Assembly (NCBI RefSeq): GCF_000613245.1
Contig: NZ_HG964938.1
Span: forward strand, 994,198 to 1,058,197
DNA from: Mycobacterium asiaticum DSM 44297
Lineage (GTDB): Bacteria; Actinomycetota; Actinomycetes; Mycobacteriales; Mycobacteriaceae
Length of the DNA: 64,000 nucleotides
Direction: 5' to 3'
The stretch's first letter is position 1. The number at the start of each line of letters is the position of its first letter. The notes under the pieces are model-generated. The model made no database searches. It was not told the origin of the DNA and saw nothing but the letters and a program-made list of their open reading frames with translations. Below, in pieces: positions 43,924 to 52,200 of the stretch. Position numbers and translations under genes: made by a program.

Positions 43924-44991
43924 CTATTCCACGAGCGCAGCTGCCGCTTGTAAATGTGTGATCGCGTCGCGCACGATCGACTCGATCAGTTCGGCGCACG
44001 ACGGCAGGTCGTCCAGGATGCCGGCCACCTGACCGGAGGCGAGCACCCCGGCCTCGGTGTTGCCCTCTACCAGCCCGGCCTTGAGCAACATCGGCGTGTT
44101 GGCGGCCATGACCACTTGCGACCAGGTCAGCTCCTTGCCGTGCCGCATGGCCAGGCCGTCCTGGATCATCGAGCGCCAGGTCATCTGCGACATCTGTTTG
44201 AACTTGGCGGCGTTACGCACGGCCGCCGTGAAACCCCTTGCCCGGGAACCGCTTTCCAGCTTCTCAACCAGCCCGGTGCGCAGTACCCGGTGCGGCATGC
44301 CGTCGACCCGGGTGGTGACCACGGTCCCGTCCAGCGCCGATTCCAGATACCGCTGCTTCACTGTGTCGGGCACGGTGGAATCCGAGGTGAGCAGAAACCG
44401 GGTACCCATGGCAACGCCAGCGGCCCCGTACGAAAGCGCGGCGGCCAGTCCACGACCGTCGAAGAAACCACCCGCGGCGATCACCGGGATCCCGGTGCCC
44501 TGGACCGCGTCCAGCACGGACGGCAGCAACAGTGTGGTGGCGACGGGTCCGGTATGGCCGCCACCCTCGCCGCCCTGCACGATCATGGCGTCAGCGCCCC
44601 AGGCCGCCACCTTGCGGGCATGCTTGGCCGCACCGATCGACGGAACGACCACCGCCCCGGCCTCTTTGAGGCGGGCGATCAGCTCCTGCTTGGGCGCCAA
44701 CGCGAACGACGCCACCTTGACGCCCTCGCGGATCATCAATTCGACACGGTCACCTGCGTCCGCGGCGTCGGCGCGGATGTTCACCCCGAACGGTTTGTCG
44801 GTGGCAGCCTTGACCTTGCCGATGGCGGTTGCCAGTTCGTCCAGCGTCATGGTGGCCGATGCCAGGATGCCCAATCCGCCGGCGTTGGCGGTGGCCGACA
44901 CCAACCGGGCGCCGGCGACCCAGCCCATCCCGGTCTGCACCACCGGGTGCTCGATTCCGACCAGCTCGGTCAGCGGTGTCTTGAGCCTCAA
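43924..44991 (-). CDS. ipdC: IpdC, FMN-dependent enzyme of ring C/D catabolism
   Basis: A 355-residue FMN-binding TIM-barrel of the nitronate monooxygenase/2-nitropropane dioxygenase superfamily, the M. tuberculosis length. It acts on the 5-hydroxy-HIC-CoA intermediate before ring opening. Motifs: VQTGMGWVAGARLVSATANA, MIVQGGEGGGHTGPV and IPVIAAGGFFDGRG (phosphate-binding). The start is TTG 44991 (MRLKTPLTELVGIEHPV), an uncommon start codon fixed by alignment and by the 4-nt overlap with the ipdB stop. Confidence 0.92.
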   Translation of the reverse strand: MRLKTPLTELVGIEHPVVQTGMGWVAGARLVSATANAGGLGILASATMTLDELATAIGKVKAATDKPFGVNIRADAADAGDRVELMIREGVKVASFALAPKQELIARLKEAGAVVVPSIGAAKHARKVAAWGADAMIVQGGEGGGHTGPVATTLLLPSVLDAVQGTGIPVIAAGGFFDGRGLAAALSYGAAGVAMGTRFLLTSDSTVPDTVKQRYLESALDGTVVTTRVDGMPHRVLRTGLVEKLESGSRARGFTAAVRNAAKFKQMSQMTWRSMIQDGLAMRHGKELTWSQVVMAANTPMLLKAGLVEGNTEAGVLASGQVAGILDDLPSCAELIESIVRDAITHLQAAAALVE

Positions 44992-45734
44992 GACCTTATC
45001 TCCCTGTCGCGCAACGCCTTCGGATCGATGACTTCGCGGATCAGGCGCAGCTCGTCCTCGGTCGGCTGCCTGGATTCGCCGGCCTCGTCGAGGCCGTGTA
45101 TCTCGAACGAGGTGGCTTGCCGAACGTCGTCGGGGGTGACGCCCGGGTGCAGGCTTGCGGCGCGCATGGTGCGGTCCGGGCCGCCGAAGTCGAACACCCC
45201 GAGGTTGGACACCACGCGGTAGACGTTGACGAACCGGAACGCCGGGTTATCCGGGTCGACCTTGTCGTAGCCGATGCCGGAGACGATGTCGACCTGCTCG
45301 GTGAACACCCGCTTGGAATGGTTTCCCACCCAATAGCTGGTCGCATGGTTGATGGTATTGCCGGGCGAGCCACGAACACCGAACATCTGCCGGGTCGGTT
45401 GCTGCAACGGCCCGAACGCCGAGATGTTCTGATTGCCGTAACGGTCAACCTGATTGGCGCCCATCACCACGTGGCGCCGGCCCCAGGCCAGGGTCTCGAA
45501 GACCCGCCCGAACGGCATCCAGCCCTCGATCGCTCCTGTCTTGCCCATGGCTGGGGTATCCGCCAGCAGACGTGCCTCGCCGTCGGTCAGCAGGATGTCG
45601 GGGGAGAAAGACAGTCGCGCCAGGCGTGCTCCGATGGACACCATGTTGGTCATCGGGCTGACCATGATTTCGCCTGCGTCTCTGAACAATTCGGCGCACG
45701 CGACGACGCACACCTCGGCCCGGGTGGTGGTCAT
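44988..45734 (-). CDS. ipdB: IpdB, beta subunit of COCHEA-CoA hydrolase
   Basis: A 248-residue CoA-transferase-fold subunit. With IpdA it hydrolytically opens the last steroid ring (COCHEA-CoA) instead of transferring CoA. It contains the glutaconate-CoA-transferase-like SIGARLARLSFSPDILLTDG and GANQVDRYGNQNISAFGP. ATG 45734 overlaps the ipdA stop (ATGA), and its own stop overlaps the ipdC TTG, so ipdA-ipdB-ipdC are coupled. Confidence 0.94.
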   Translation of the reverse strand: MTTTRAEVCVVACAELFRDAGEIMVSPMTNMVSIGARLARLSFSPDILLTDGEARLLADTPAMGKTGAIEGWMPFGRVFETLAWGRRHVVMGANQVDRYGNQNISAFGPLQQPTRQMFGVRGSPGNTINHATSYWVGNHSKRVFTEQVDIVSGIGYDKVDPDNPAFRFVNVYRVVSNLGVFDFGGPDRTMRAASLHPGVTPDDVRQATSFEIHGLDEAGESRQPTEDELRLIREVIDPKALRDREIRS

Positions 45735-46612
45735 TTCGCCGCCTCCTCACCGAACGCCCTGACCGCTGCCTGGTAGTCGTCTTCGCTGCCCGAAAGGTAG
45801 GTCGCCACGAACTGCTGCCAGCCCTCTTCCGTCGACGCAGCCTCGGCGTAGTGCCGTTGGAACTTCTCGTCGCGACCGTAATCCGGTGCCGCGGTAGTGA
45901 AGTGAGCGCCCCCCGGCGCCTCCACCACCGCGTCGACCATCATCCGGTTGACCAGCAACGCCTGCGGTGGTACCGATTTGACCAGTTCCTCGGTGTCGAC
46001 GATGCGCTCCACCGACAGGAAGCGCTTGTCAGCGGCCATCAGGAACAGGTCGTCGAAGTAGGGGTCGATGCCGGTGTAGGCCGCATTGCCCTGGCTATCA
46101 CCAAGATTCAGGTGCGCGAACGCGGCATCGAGGCGCAGCGCCGGCATCGCGATCAGCTTCTCATAACCGCCGTCCGTCGGATAGGGCGAGGTGACGGTCT
46201 GCAGCTCGCCCTCCCAGAAGTCCAGCACCGAGCTGCCGAGTCCGGCGCGAATCGGCAGGAACGGTAACCGTTGTGCTGCTGCCTGCAGCCCGCAGCGCAG
46301 CATGCCCTCGTCCATCTCCCGGGCTTCGATGGCACCCGCGGTGCGGGCCTTGGCGAACCAGGGGTCGTAGAACGGGGGGGAGTCCAGGGAGACGAATCCG
46401 TAGTAGACCCGTTTGACCTTGCCGGCCGAGCACAGTAGCCCCAAATCCGGGCCACCGTAGGTGACCACGGTCAGGTCGGTGACGTCGGTGCGCAGCAGCG
46501 CGCGGACGAAGGCCATTGGCTTGCGCCGAGACCCCCAACCGGCGATGCCGATCGTCATACCGCTTTCCACGTGTGCGACGGCCTCGTCGAGGGTGGCCAC
46601 TTTGTTGCTCAT
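45731..46612 (-). CDS. ipdA: IpdA, alpha subunit of COCHEA-CoA hydrolase
   Basis: A 293-residue class I CoA-transferase-like subunit of IpdAB. MTIGIAGWGSRRKPMAFVRA near the N-terminus is the family's substrate-loop region, and the central HLNLGDSQGNAAYTGIDPYF is conserved with Rv3551. The start ATG shares one base with the echA20 stop (TAATG). It acts in the cytosol with ipdB. Confidence 0.94.
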   Translation of the reverse strand: MSNKVATLDEAVAHVESGMTIGIAGWGSRRKPMAFVRALLRTDVTDLTVVTYGGPDLGLLCSAGKVKRVYYGFVSLDSPPFYDPWFAKARTAGAIEAREMDEGMLRCGLQAAAQRLPFLPIRAGLGSSVLDFWEGELQTVTSPYPTDGGYEKLIAMPALRLDAAFAHLNLGDSQGNAAYTGIDPYFDDLFLMAADKRFLSVERIVDTEELVKSVPPQALLVNRMMVDAVVEAPGGAHFTTAAPDYGRDEKFQRHYAEAASTEEGWQQFVATYLSGSEDDYQAAVRAFGEEAAK

Positions 46613-47367
46613 TACTTCTTGCCCTTCGCCGTCCCGGCGAACGCATCCCGGTGCTCGTCAGCGACCCCGGCGAGGTTGAGCTCGAAGGTAAAGCCTTGTT
46701 CCATGCGGTAACTCGAGTTGACTCGTTGCACGTCGATGAGGTTGAGCGCTTCTTTGGCGGCCCGAATGACGCGGGTGTCCTTGGCGGCGATATCGCGGGC
46801 CACCTTCAGCGCGGCTTCGTCGAGCTGGTCGCGCGGTACCACCTCGTGCACCGAACCGAAGTGATGAAGGGTGGCGGCGTCCACCGTCGCGGCGGTGAAG
46901 AACAACCGGCGCATCATGTGTTGCGGCACCAACCGGGACAGGTGCGTGGCCGCACCGAGCGCGCCACGCTCCACTTCCGGCAGGCCGAAGACGGCGTCGT
47001 CCGAGGCGACGATGACATCCGAGTTGCCCACCAGTCCGATGCCGCCGCCGACGCAGAAACCGTTCACCGCCGCGATCACCGGCACCGCACATTCGTAGAC
47101 CGCACGGAACGCGGCGAAACACCCGCGATTGGCGTCGATCAGCGCGGTGAACCCTTCGGTGCGCTGCATCTCTTTGATGTCGACACCGGCGTTGAAGCCA
47201 CGCCCCTCCGCCCGCAGGATCACTGCATGGGTCTCCTGGTCGCGGCCGGCTGCCGTGATCGCGTCGGCGAGTTCGAACCATCCCTGCGACGGAATGGCGT
47301 TAACGGGCGGGTAGTCGACGGTGACTGCGACTATGCCCTTCTCGGGGCTGGTGGAGGTGATGGTCAT
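46612..47367 (-). CDS. echA20: EchA20, crotonase-fold HIEC-CoA hydrolase
   Basis: A 251-residue crotonase-superfamily protein. Its orthologue (Rv3550) hydrolyses a ring of HIEC-CoA rather than hydrating an enoyl-CoA. The oxyanion-hole elements are AEGRGFNAGVDIKEMQ (residues about 53-68) and NGFCVGGGIGLVGNSDVIVA (about 101-120). ATG 47367 lies 27 nt from the KstR2 box at 47395. It is the first gene of the echA20-ipdA-ipdB-ipdC-fdxB series. Confidence 0.94.
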   Translation of the reverse strand: MTITSTSPEKGIVAVTVDYPPVNAIPSQGWFELADAITAAGRDQETHAVILRAEGRGFNAGVDIKEMQRTEGFTALIDANRGCFAAFRAVYECAVPVIAAVNGFCVGGGIGLVGNSDVIVASDDAVFGLPEVERGALGAATHLSRLVPQHMMRRLFFTAATVDAATLHHFGSVHEVVPRDQLDEAALKVARDIAAKDTRVIRAAKEALNLIDVQRVNSSYRMEQGFTFELNLAGVADEHRDAFAGTAKGKK

Positions 47368-47394
47368 GGCACTTCCTGCTGGGTCAGTTACCTA

Positions 47395-47408
47395 AGCAAG
47401 CACTTGCT
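47395..47408. promoter_or_regulatory. KstR2 operator between echA20 and the SDR operon
   Basis: AGCAAGCACTTGCT fits AnCAAGnnCTTGnT and is the most symmetrical of the three boxes (AAGCAAG/CTTGCTT arms at 47394-47409). It is 15 nt before the GTG at 47424 and 27 nt from the echA20 ATG, so it serves both divergent units. Confidence 0.92.
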
Positions 47409-47423
47409 TGGTACGCTAGCACA

Positions 47424-48209
47424 GTGACCTCCCCGCAATCAGCTACCGGCATCAATTTCGGTCTGGCCGGCCGAGTGGCGTTGATAACGGGCGGAGTTCG
47501 GGGTGTCGGCGCGGGTATCAGCTCGGTCTTCGCCGAGCAGGGCGCCACGGTGGTGGCCTGCGCCCGACGCGCGGTCGAGGGCTTTCCGCATGAATTCCAT
47601 TCCTGCGACGTACGCGACGAAGAAGCCGTCGCGGCGCTTATCGACTCGATCGTCGAGCGGCACGGCAGGCTCGACGTGGTCGTCAACAATGCCGGGGGCT
47701 CACCCTACGTGCTGACGGCGGAGTCCAGCCCGAAGTTCAACCGCAAGATCATCGAGCTCAATCTGATTGGCGGGCTGCTGGTTTCGCAGTACGCCAATGA
47801 CAAGATGCAAGGCCAACCGGGCGGCGGTTCAATCGTCAACATCTGCAGCCTGTCCGGTCGACGACCCAGCCCGGGTACCGCGGCGTACGGGGCCGCTAAG
47901 GCCGGCCTGGAAAGTCTGACGCAGACGCTCGCGGTGGAATGGGGACCGAAGGTCCGGGTGAACGCCTGCGTGGTGGGCATGGTCGAAACCGAGCAGGCCG
48001 ACCTGTTCTACGGCGACGCCGAGTCGATCGCCGCAATCTCGAAGAATGTCCCACTGGGCCGACTGGCCTATCCGCGCGATGTTGGTTGGGCCGCCGCGTT
48101 TTTGGCGTCCGATGTGGCGTCGTACATCAGCGGCGCATCGTTGGAGGTCCATGGTGGCGGCGAACCGCCGCACTATCTGGCCACGACGAACGCGAGCGCA
48201 GTCAAGTAG
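47424..48209 (+). CDS. Short-chain dehydrogenase (Rv3549c-like)
   Basis: A 261-residue SDR: coenzyme motif ALITGGVRGVGAGISS (about 16-31), VVVNNAGGS, catalytic Ser in ICSLSGRR and YGAAKAG, and a C-terminal SYISGASLEVHGG. GTG 47424 gives MTSPQSATGINFGLAGR. It belongs to the KstR2 regulon by the box 15 nt upstream. Substrate not established; probably a hydroxy intermediate of ring C/D degradation. Confidence 0.9.
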   Translation: MTSPQSATGINFGLAGRVALITGGVRGVGAGISSVFAEQGATVVACARRAVEGFPHEFHSCDVRDEEAVAALIDSIVERHGRLDVVVNNAGGSPYVLTAESSPKFNRKIIELNLIGGLLVSQYANDKMQGQPGGGSIVNICSLSGRRPSPGTAAYGAAKAGLESLTQTLAVEWGPKVRVNACVVGMVETEQADLFYGDAESIAAISKNVPLGRLAYPRDVGWAAAFLASDVASYISGASLEVHGGGEPPHYLATTNASAVK

Positions 48210-48223
48210 AGGAGACGGAAAAT

Positions 48224-49144
48224 ATGGGTTTGGTTGACGGCCGGGTGGTCATTGTCACCGGGGCGGGTCGCGGTATCGGCCGTGCGCACGCGTTGGCCTT
48301 TGCGGCCGAGGGCGCGCGCGTGGTGGTCAACGACATCGGCGTGGGGCTGGACGGATCCGCCGGCGAAAGCCCCGCGCAGCAGGTCGTCGACGAGATCATC
48401 GCGGCCGGGGGCGAGGCTGTCGCGAACGGTGACGACGTCGCGGACTGGACGGGTGCGCAGAACCTGATCGATACGGCCGTCGACACGTTTGGCGGCCTGG
48501 ACGTGCTGGTGAACAACGCCGGTTTCATCCGCGACCGAATGTTGGCCAATACCAGCGAAAGCGAATGGGACGCCGTCATCCGTGTGCACCTGAAGGGTCA
48601 CTTCGCCACGCTGCGGCACGCCGCGGGTTACTGGCGCCGGCAGATCAAGTCCGGCACCGTCGGTCCTGACGAGCTGAACGCCCGGATCATCAACACCAGC
48701 TCCGGCGCCGGCCTGCAGGGCAGCGTCGGCCAGGGCAACTACTCGGCCGCGAAGGCTGGTATCGCCGCGCTGACGCTGGTCGGGGCCGCGGAACTCGGTC
48801 GTTACGGGATCACGGTCAATGCGATCGCGCCGGCGGCGCGGACCAGGATGACCGAGGCGGTGTTCGCTGAAACGATGGCCGCGCCGCAGGACGGCGGGTT
48901 CGACGCGATGGCGCCGGAAAACGTCTCGCCATTAGTCGTGTGGTTGGGCAGCGTCGAATCACGCGAGGTCACCGGCAAGGTGTTCGAAGTCGAGGCGGGC
49001 CTGATCCGGGTGGCCGAGGGATGGGCGCACGGACCGCAGATCGACAAGGGCGCACGATGGGATCCCGCCGAGCTGGGACCTGTCGTGACCGACCTGCTGG
49101 CCAAGTCGCGGACGCCAGTCCCGGTGTACGGGGCTGGTTCGTAG
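48224..49144 (+). CDS. Short-chain dehydrogenase (Rv3548c-like)
   Basis: A 306-residue SDR of the longer, peroxisomal multifunctional-enzyme-like type: VIVTGAGRGIGRAHALAFA (about 8-26), VLVNNAGFIRDRM, catalytic Tyr in GNYSAAKAGIAAL. ATG 48224 is preceded by AGAGGAGACGG. The longer frame that overlaps the previous SDR gene is not homologous. The stop is 6 nt from the convergent methyltransferase stop. Probably cotranscribed with the SDR at 47424 under KstR2 control. Confidence 0.9.
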   Translation: MGLVDGRVVIVTGAGRGIGRAHALAFAAEGARVVVNDIGVGLDGSAGESPAQQVVDEIIAAGGEAVANGDDVADWTGAQNLIDTAVDTFGGLDVLVNNAGFIRDRMLANTSESEWDAVIRVHLKGHFATLRHAAGYWRRQIKSGTVGPDELNARIINTSSGAGLQGSVGQGNYSAAKAGIAALTLVGAAELGRYGITVNAIAPAARTRMTEAVFAETMAAPQDGGFDAMAPENVSPLVVWLGSVESREVTGKVFEVEAGLIRVAEGWAHGPQIDKGARWDPAELGPVVTDLLAKSRTPVPVYGAGS

Positions 49145-49150
49145 GGCCGG

Positions 49151-50380
49151 CTAAGACCGCGGCACCGCCGCCAAGCTCATCTCGACGAAGTCGAGACGCC
49201 ACAGTGATCGGAACAACCCGCGGGCGAAGTTCTCGTATAGCTCGAGCTTGAACTTGTCGGTTTCGCCGTTGGCCACTGCGGCGGCGATCTCCCGGATGGT
49301 GCGCTGGCCGTTGATGTGTTGCACGAACGGCAATTCGGCGGCGTTGAGGGTCATATCCCAGTGCGGTCGGTGAATCTCGGCGCCGTTCAGGCTGCAGCTG
49401 AAGCGCATGTGCGGGACATAGTCTCCGGCGTGCTGCGACGCGAAGTCGATGGCGTAGCTTTCCCGGGGCCGGTCCGGGTGGGCAGCGATGAAGAAGTGAC
49501 AGGAATTGGCTGTCCTGAGCCGTTCCAGCACCGACCACATCTTCACTTCGGGTAGTGCGGTCATGATCTGGTAGAACTCGGTCGCCGGCGATGACAGGTT
49601 GTTGATGTCGTGCGGGTAGTAGGGCGCGTTGTGGAACCATCGCTGAAACACCAGCCCGGCCGATTCGACAAGGTCGATGCAGTCGCCGGTGGTGTAGCTG
49701 CGGTCGCGGCCGTGCAGACACGTATCGACCAGCCCGGCATCGTAATACAGGTCGGGCGCGGAATCGCGGTAGACCAGGAAGGGGTGCTTGGGGTCCAGCA
49801 TCGAGATGGTCTCGTTCACGATCCGGATGCCGTCATCGTCCTGGTGCAACCCGAGGTCGCGAAACACCGACTGCAGCAACTCAACTCCGTAGCGCCCGTA
49901 GCGCGCGTAGAGCATCAGCCCGACGGCGCCACCCGGCCGCAGGCACTCGGCGAGCGCTTTCATACCGATGTCAGGATCCGCGAGGTGATGCAGCACCCCG
50001 GTCGACATGATCAGGTCGAAATCCAGCCCGAGCGTTGACACTTCCTCGATCGGAAGCCGGTGCAGCTCCAGATTGGTCAATCCGTGCCGGTCTTTCAGGT
50101 ACTGCTCGTGATCGAGCGAGCGCTGACTGACATCGATGGCCACCACCCTGGCGGAGGGGTTGGTGTGGGCGATGATGGCGGCCTGGTTGCTGCCGCAGCC
50201 GGCGATCAGGATGTCCAGGCCCGGACGGTATTCCCGGTCGGGCCAGAAAATCCCGTGCGCATGGCTCGGGTCAAGCCACTGCCATCCGGTAGTGAGCCAT
50301 TCCTCGATGTCCTGAATTGGTTCGGGGTATGTCCACTTTTCGTATTGGGCAGAGACGACGTCGTTCAGCCGATCGGTCAT
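49151..50380 (-). CDS. Class I SAM-dependent methyltransferase with C-terminal extension
   Basis: A 409-residue protein. The Rossmann methyltransferase core begins LDILIAGCGSNQAAII (motif I, residues 55-70), followed by VVAIDVSQRSLDHEQYL and the motif-IV-like FDLIMSTGVLHHL. The last about 60 residues (LPFVQHINGQRTIREIAAAV onward) look like a small winged-helix or PqqD-like domain, as in some methyltransferases with regulatory tails. ATG 50380 starts MTDRLNDVVSAQYEKWTYPEP. I recall no methyltransferase at this place in M. tuberculosis, where Rv3548c lies next to ddn. The substrate is unknown. Confidence 0.78.
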   Translation of the reverse strand: MTDRLNDVVSAQYEKWTYPEPIQDIEEWLTTGWQWLDPSHAHGIFWPDREYRPGLDILIAGCGSNQAAIIAHTNPSARVVAIDVSQRSLDHEQYLKDRHGLTNLELHRLPIEEVSTLGLDFDLIMSTGVLHHLADPDIGMKALAECLRPGGAVGLMLYARYGRYGVELLQSVFRDLGLHQDDDGIRIVNETISMLDPKHPFLVYRDSAPDLYYDAGLVDTCLHGRDRSYTTGDCIDLVESAGLVFQRWFHNAPYYPHDINNLSSPATEFYQIMTALPEVKMWSVLERLRTANSCHFFIAAHPDRPRESYAIDFASQHAGDYVPHMRFSCSLNGAEIHRPHWDMTLNAAELPFVQHINGQRTIREIAAAVANGETDKFKLELYENFARGLFRSLWRLDFVEMSLAAVPRS

Positions 50381-50390
50381 GCGGCAAATA

Positions 50391-50843
50391 TTAGGGGTCG
50401 CAGATGACGAGCGGTATCTCCCGTTCGGTCCACGTCTTATAGTCGTCGAGCGGCGGATATACAGCGGCCAACTGAGGCCAGTAATGTTCGCGCTCTTCGG
50501 GAGTGGCATCGCGCGCCCGCAGCTGCAATACCTCGTCGCGGATCTGCACCGAGACCTTCGGGTTAGCCTTCAAATTCAGGTACCACAGCGGGTGTTTGTC
50601 GGAGCCGCCCCGCGACGCGGGCACCACCACACGGTCGCCGTCGCGAACGTAGATCAACGGACTCACCCGCGGTTCACCGCTCTTGCGGCCAGTGGTGGTC
50701 AGCAGCGCGACCGGGGCCTTCTGGATCGTGCCGCCGAGCTTGCCGTTGCTGCGCCGGTATATCCAGGTGTTGGCCCGGGACATCCACTTGATGAAGTGAT
50801 CGCTGAAGGGCGAATTCAGAAATCGCGGTCGGGACTTCGGCAT
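50391..50843 (-). CDS. ddn: Ddn, F420-dependent nitroreductase/quinone reductase
   Basis: A 150-residue split-barrel F420H2-dependent reductase, collinear with M. tuberculosis Ddn (Rv3547), which reduces quinones and activates bicyclic nitroimidazole drugs. The N-terminus MPKSRPRFLNSPFSDHFIKW, RRSNGKLGG, ALLTTTGRKSGEPRVSPLIY and HPLWYLNLKANPKVSVQI are conserved; the C-terminal PLVICDP matches the orthologue's end. It lies 9 nt upstream of the methyltransferase start region on the same strand and 23 nt downstream of fadA5. Confidence 0.93.
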   Translation of the reverse strand: MPKSRPRFLNSPFSDHFIKWMSRANTWIYRRSNGKLGGTIQKAPVALLTTTGRKSGEPRVSPLIYVRDGDRVVVPASRGGSDKHPLWYLNLKANPKVSVQIRDEVLQLRARDATPEEREHYWPQLAAVYPPLDDYKTWTEREIPLVICDP

Positions 50844-50866
50844 GGTTGCAGACTGACGTGGACGAA

Positions 50867-52030
50867 CTAGATGCGCTCGATGATGGTGCCCGTCGACAGG
50901 GCGCCGCCCGCGCACATGGTGATCAGCGCCGTGCTCTTGTCGGTGCGCTCCAGTTCGTGCAGGGCGGTGGTGATCAGCCGGCTGCCGGTGCTGCCCACCG
51001 GGTGTCCCAGCGCAATGGCGCCGCCGTTGACGTTGACCCGGTCCATGTCGGGTTCGTGCACCCGCGCCCAGGACAACACCACCGAAGCGAACGCCTCGTT
51101 GATCTCGACGATGTCGATATCGCCGATCTTCATGCCCGCCTTCTCCAGCACCTTCGCGGTGGACTGGACCGGACCGTCGAGGTGGTAATACGGCTCGGCA
51201 CCAACCAGTGCCTGACTGACGATCCGGGCCCGCGGCTTCAGGCCGAGCGCCTTGGCCTTGTCCTCGTCCATCCACAACACGGCCGCGGCGCCGTCGGAGA
51301 TCTGGGACGACGTGCCGGCGGTGTGGATGCCGCCCTCGAGCACCGGCTTGAGCTGGCTCAGGCCGGACAGGGTGGTGTCGCGCAGACCCTGGTCGCGGTG
51401 CACGGGTGCGCGCTCGGCCGTCGGCTGCTTGTTCTCGTCCAGCACCGGCGCCTCGATCGGGGAGATCTCCCGGTCGAAGCGGCCCTCGGTCCAGGCCTGC
51501 TTCGCCTTGGCCTGGGATGCGTAGCCGAACTCGTCGATCTCGTCGCGGGTGATGCCGCGCCGCTTGGCGATCCGCTCGGCGGCGGTGAACTGGTCGGGCA
51601 GGTCGATGTCCCACGATGCGGGCCGCAGGATGCTGCGGTCGGGACCCGCGTTGGCGCCGAGCCCGACCCGACTCATCGCCTCGATGCCGCACGCGATGCC
51701 GATGTCGATGGCACCTGCGGCGATCAGGCCCGCGACGAGGCCGTTGGCTTGCTGGCCGCTGCCGCACTGGCAATCCACCGTCATGGCGCCCACATGCTCC
51801 GGCAGCCCGGCCACCAGCCAGCTCACCCGCGTGATGTTGTTGGACTGTTCGCCGAACTGCGTCACGCAGCCGCCGACGACTTGTTCGACATCGCCAGCCT
51901 CGATACCGGCCTTTTCCACCAACGCCTTCTGCACCGCGCCCAGCAGCTCGGTCGCATGCAGGCCGGATAGCCAGCCGTTGCGCTTGCCGATCGGGCTGCG
52001 AGTGGCTTCGACGATTACCGGGTTACCCAT
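50867..52030 (-). CDS. fadA5: FadA5, steroid side-chain thiolase
   Basis: A 387-residue thiolase that removes acetyl-CoA and propionyl-CoA from the cholesterol side chain. The nucleophilic Cys is in TVDCQCGSGQQANGLVAGL (about residue 92). Active-site motifs are NEAFASVVLSW, GGAIALGHPVGSTGSRL and CAGGALSTGTII. ATG 52030 (MGNPVIVEATRSPIGKRNGW) is just 10 nt from the KstR box at 52041. It is divergent from the cyp125 operon. Confidence 0.96.
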   Translation of the reverse strand: MGNPVIVEATRSPIGKRNGWLSGLHATELLGAVQKALVEKAGIEAGDVEQVVGGCVTQFGEQSNNITRVSWLVAGLPEHVGAMTVDCQCGSGQQANGLVAGLIAAGAIDIGIACGIEAMSRVGLGANAGPDRSILRPASWDIDLPDQFTAAERIAKRRGITRDEIDEFGYASQAKAKQAWTEGRFDREISPIEAPVLDENKQPTAERAPVHRDQGLRDTTLSGLSQLKPVLEGGIHTAGTSSQISDGAAAVLWMDEDKAKALGLKPRARIVSQALVGAEPYYHLDGPVQSTAKVLEKAGMKIGDIDIVEINEAFASVVLSWARVHEPDMDRVNVNGGAIALGHPVGSTGSRLITTALHELERTDKSTALITMCAGGALSTGTIIERI

Positions 52031-52040
52031 GGGGCCAGGC

Positions 52041-52054
52041 TAGAACACGTTTCA
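52041..52054. promoter_or_regulatory. KstR operator between fadA5 and cyp125
   Basis: TAGAACACGTTTCA fits TnnAACnnGTTnnA. It lies 10 nt upstream of the fadA5 start and 146 nt from the cyp125 start; the single site is expected to control both directions, as in M. tuberculosis. Confidence 0.88.
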
Positions 52055-52131
52055 TTACTATGACAAGCGAGGATGCTCCGACGCCTTTTGTCTGCGGTGG
52101 AGGCATGTTTTACTGGCAACAGAGCATCACT

Positions 52132-52148
52132 AGGACAGCTAGTGTCCT
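52132..52148. promoter_or_regulatory. Inverted repeat upstream of cyp125 (unassigned)
   Basis: AGGACA-GCTAG-TGTCCT at 52132-52148 is a perfect 6-bp inverted repeat with a palindrome-like centre, 52 nt before the cyp125 GTG. It does not match KstR or KstR2 consensus. It could be a second regulator site or a coincidence. Confidence 0.35.
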
Positions 52149-52200
52149 GGGATCGTGAGACGCAAGCCAGTCACTGAAGACTGTAGTTAGGAGAACTAGC

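Noticed and set aside
50391..51773. A 460-residue fusion of a thiolase-region frame with Ddn
   Set aside because: The upstream part is a shadow of fadA5 in another frame; Ddn has its own ATG at 50843 matching the orthologue.
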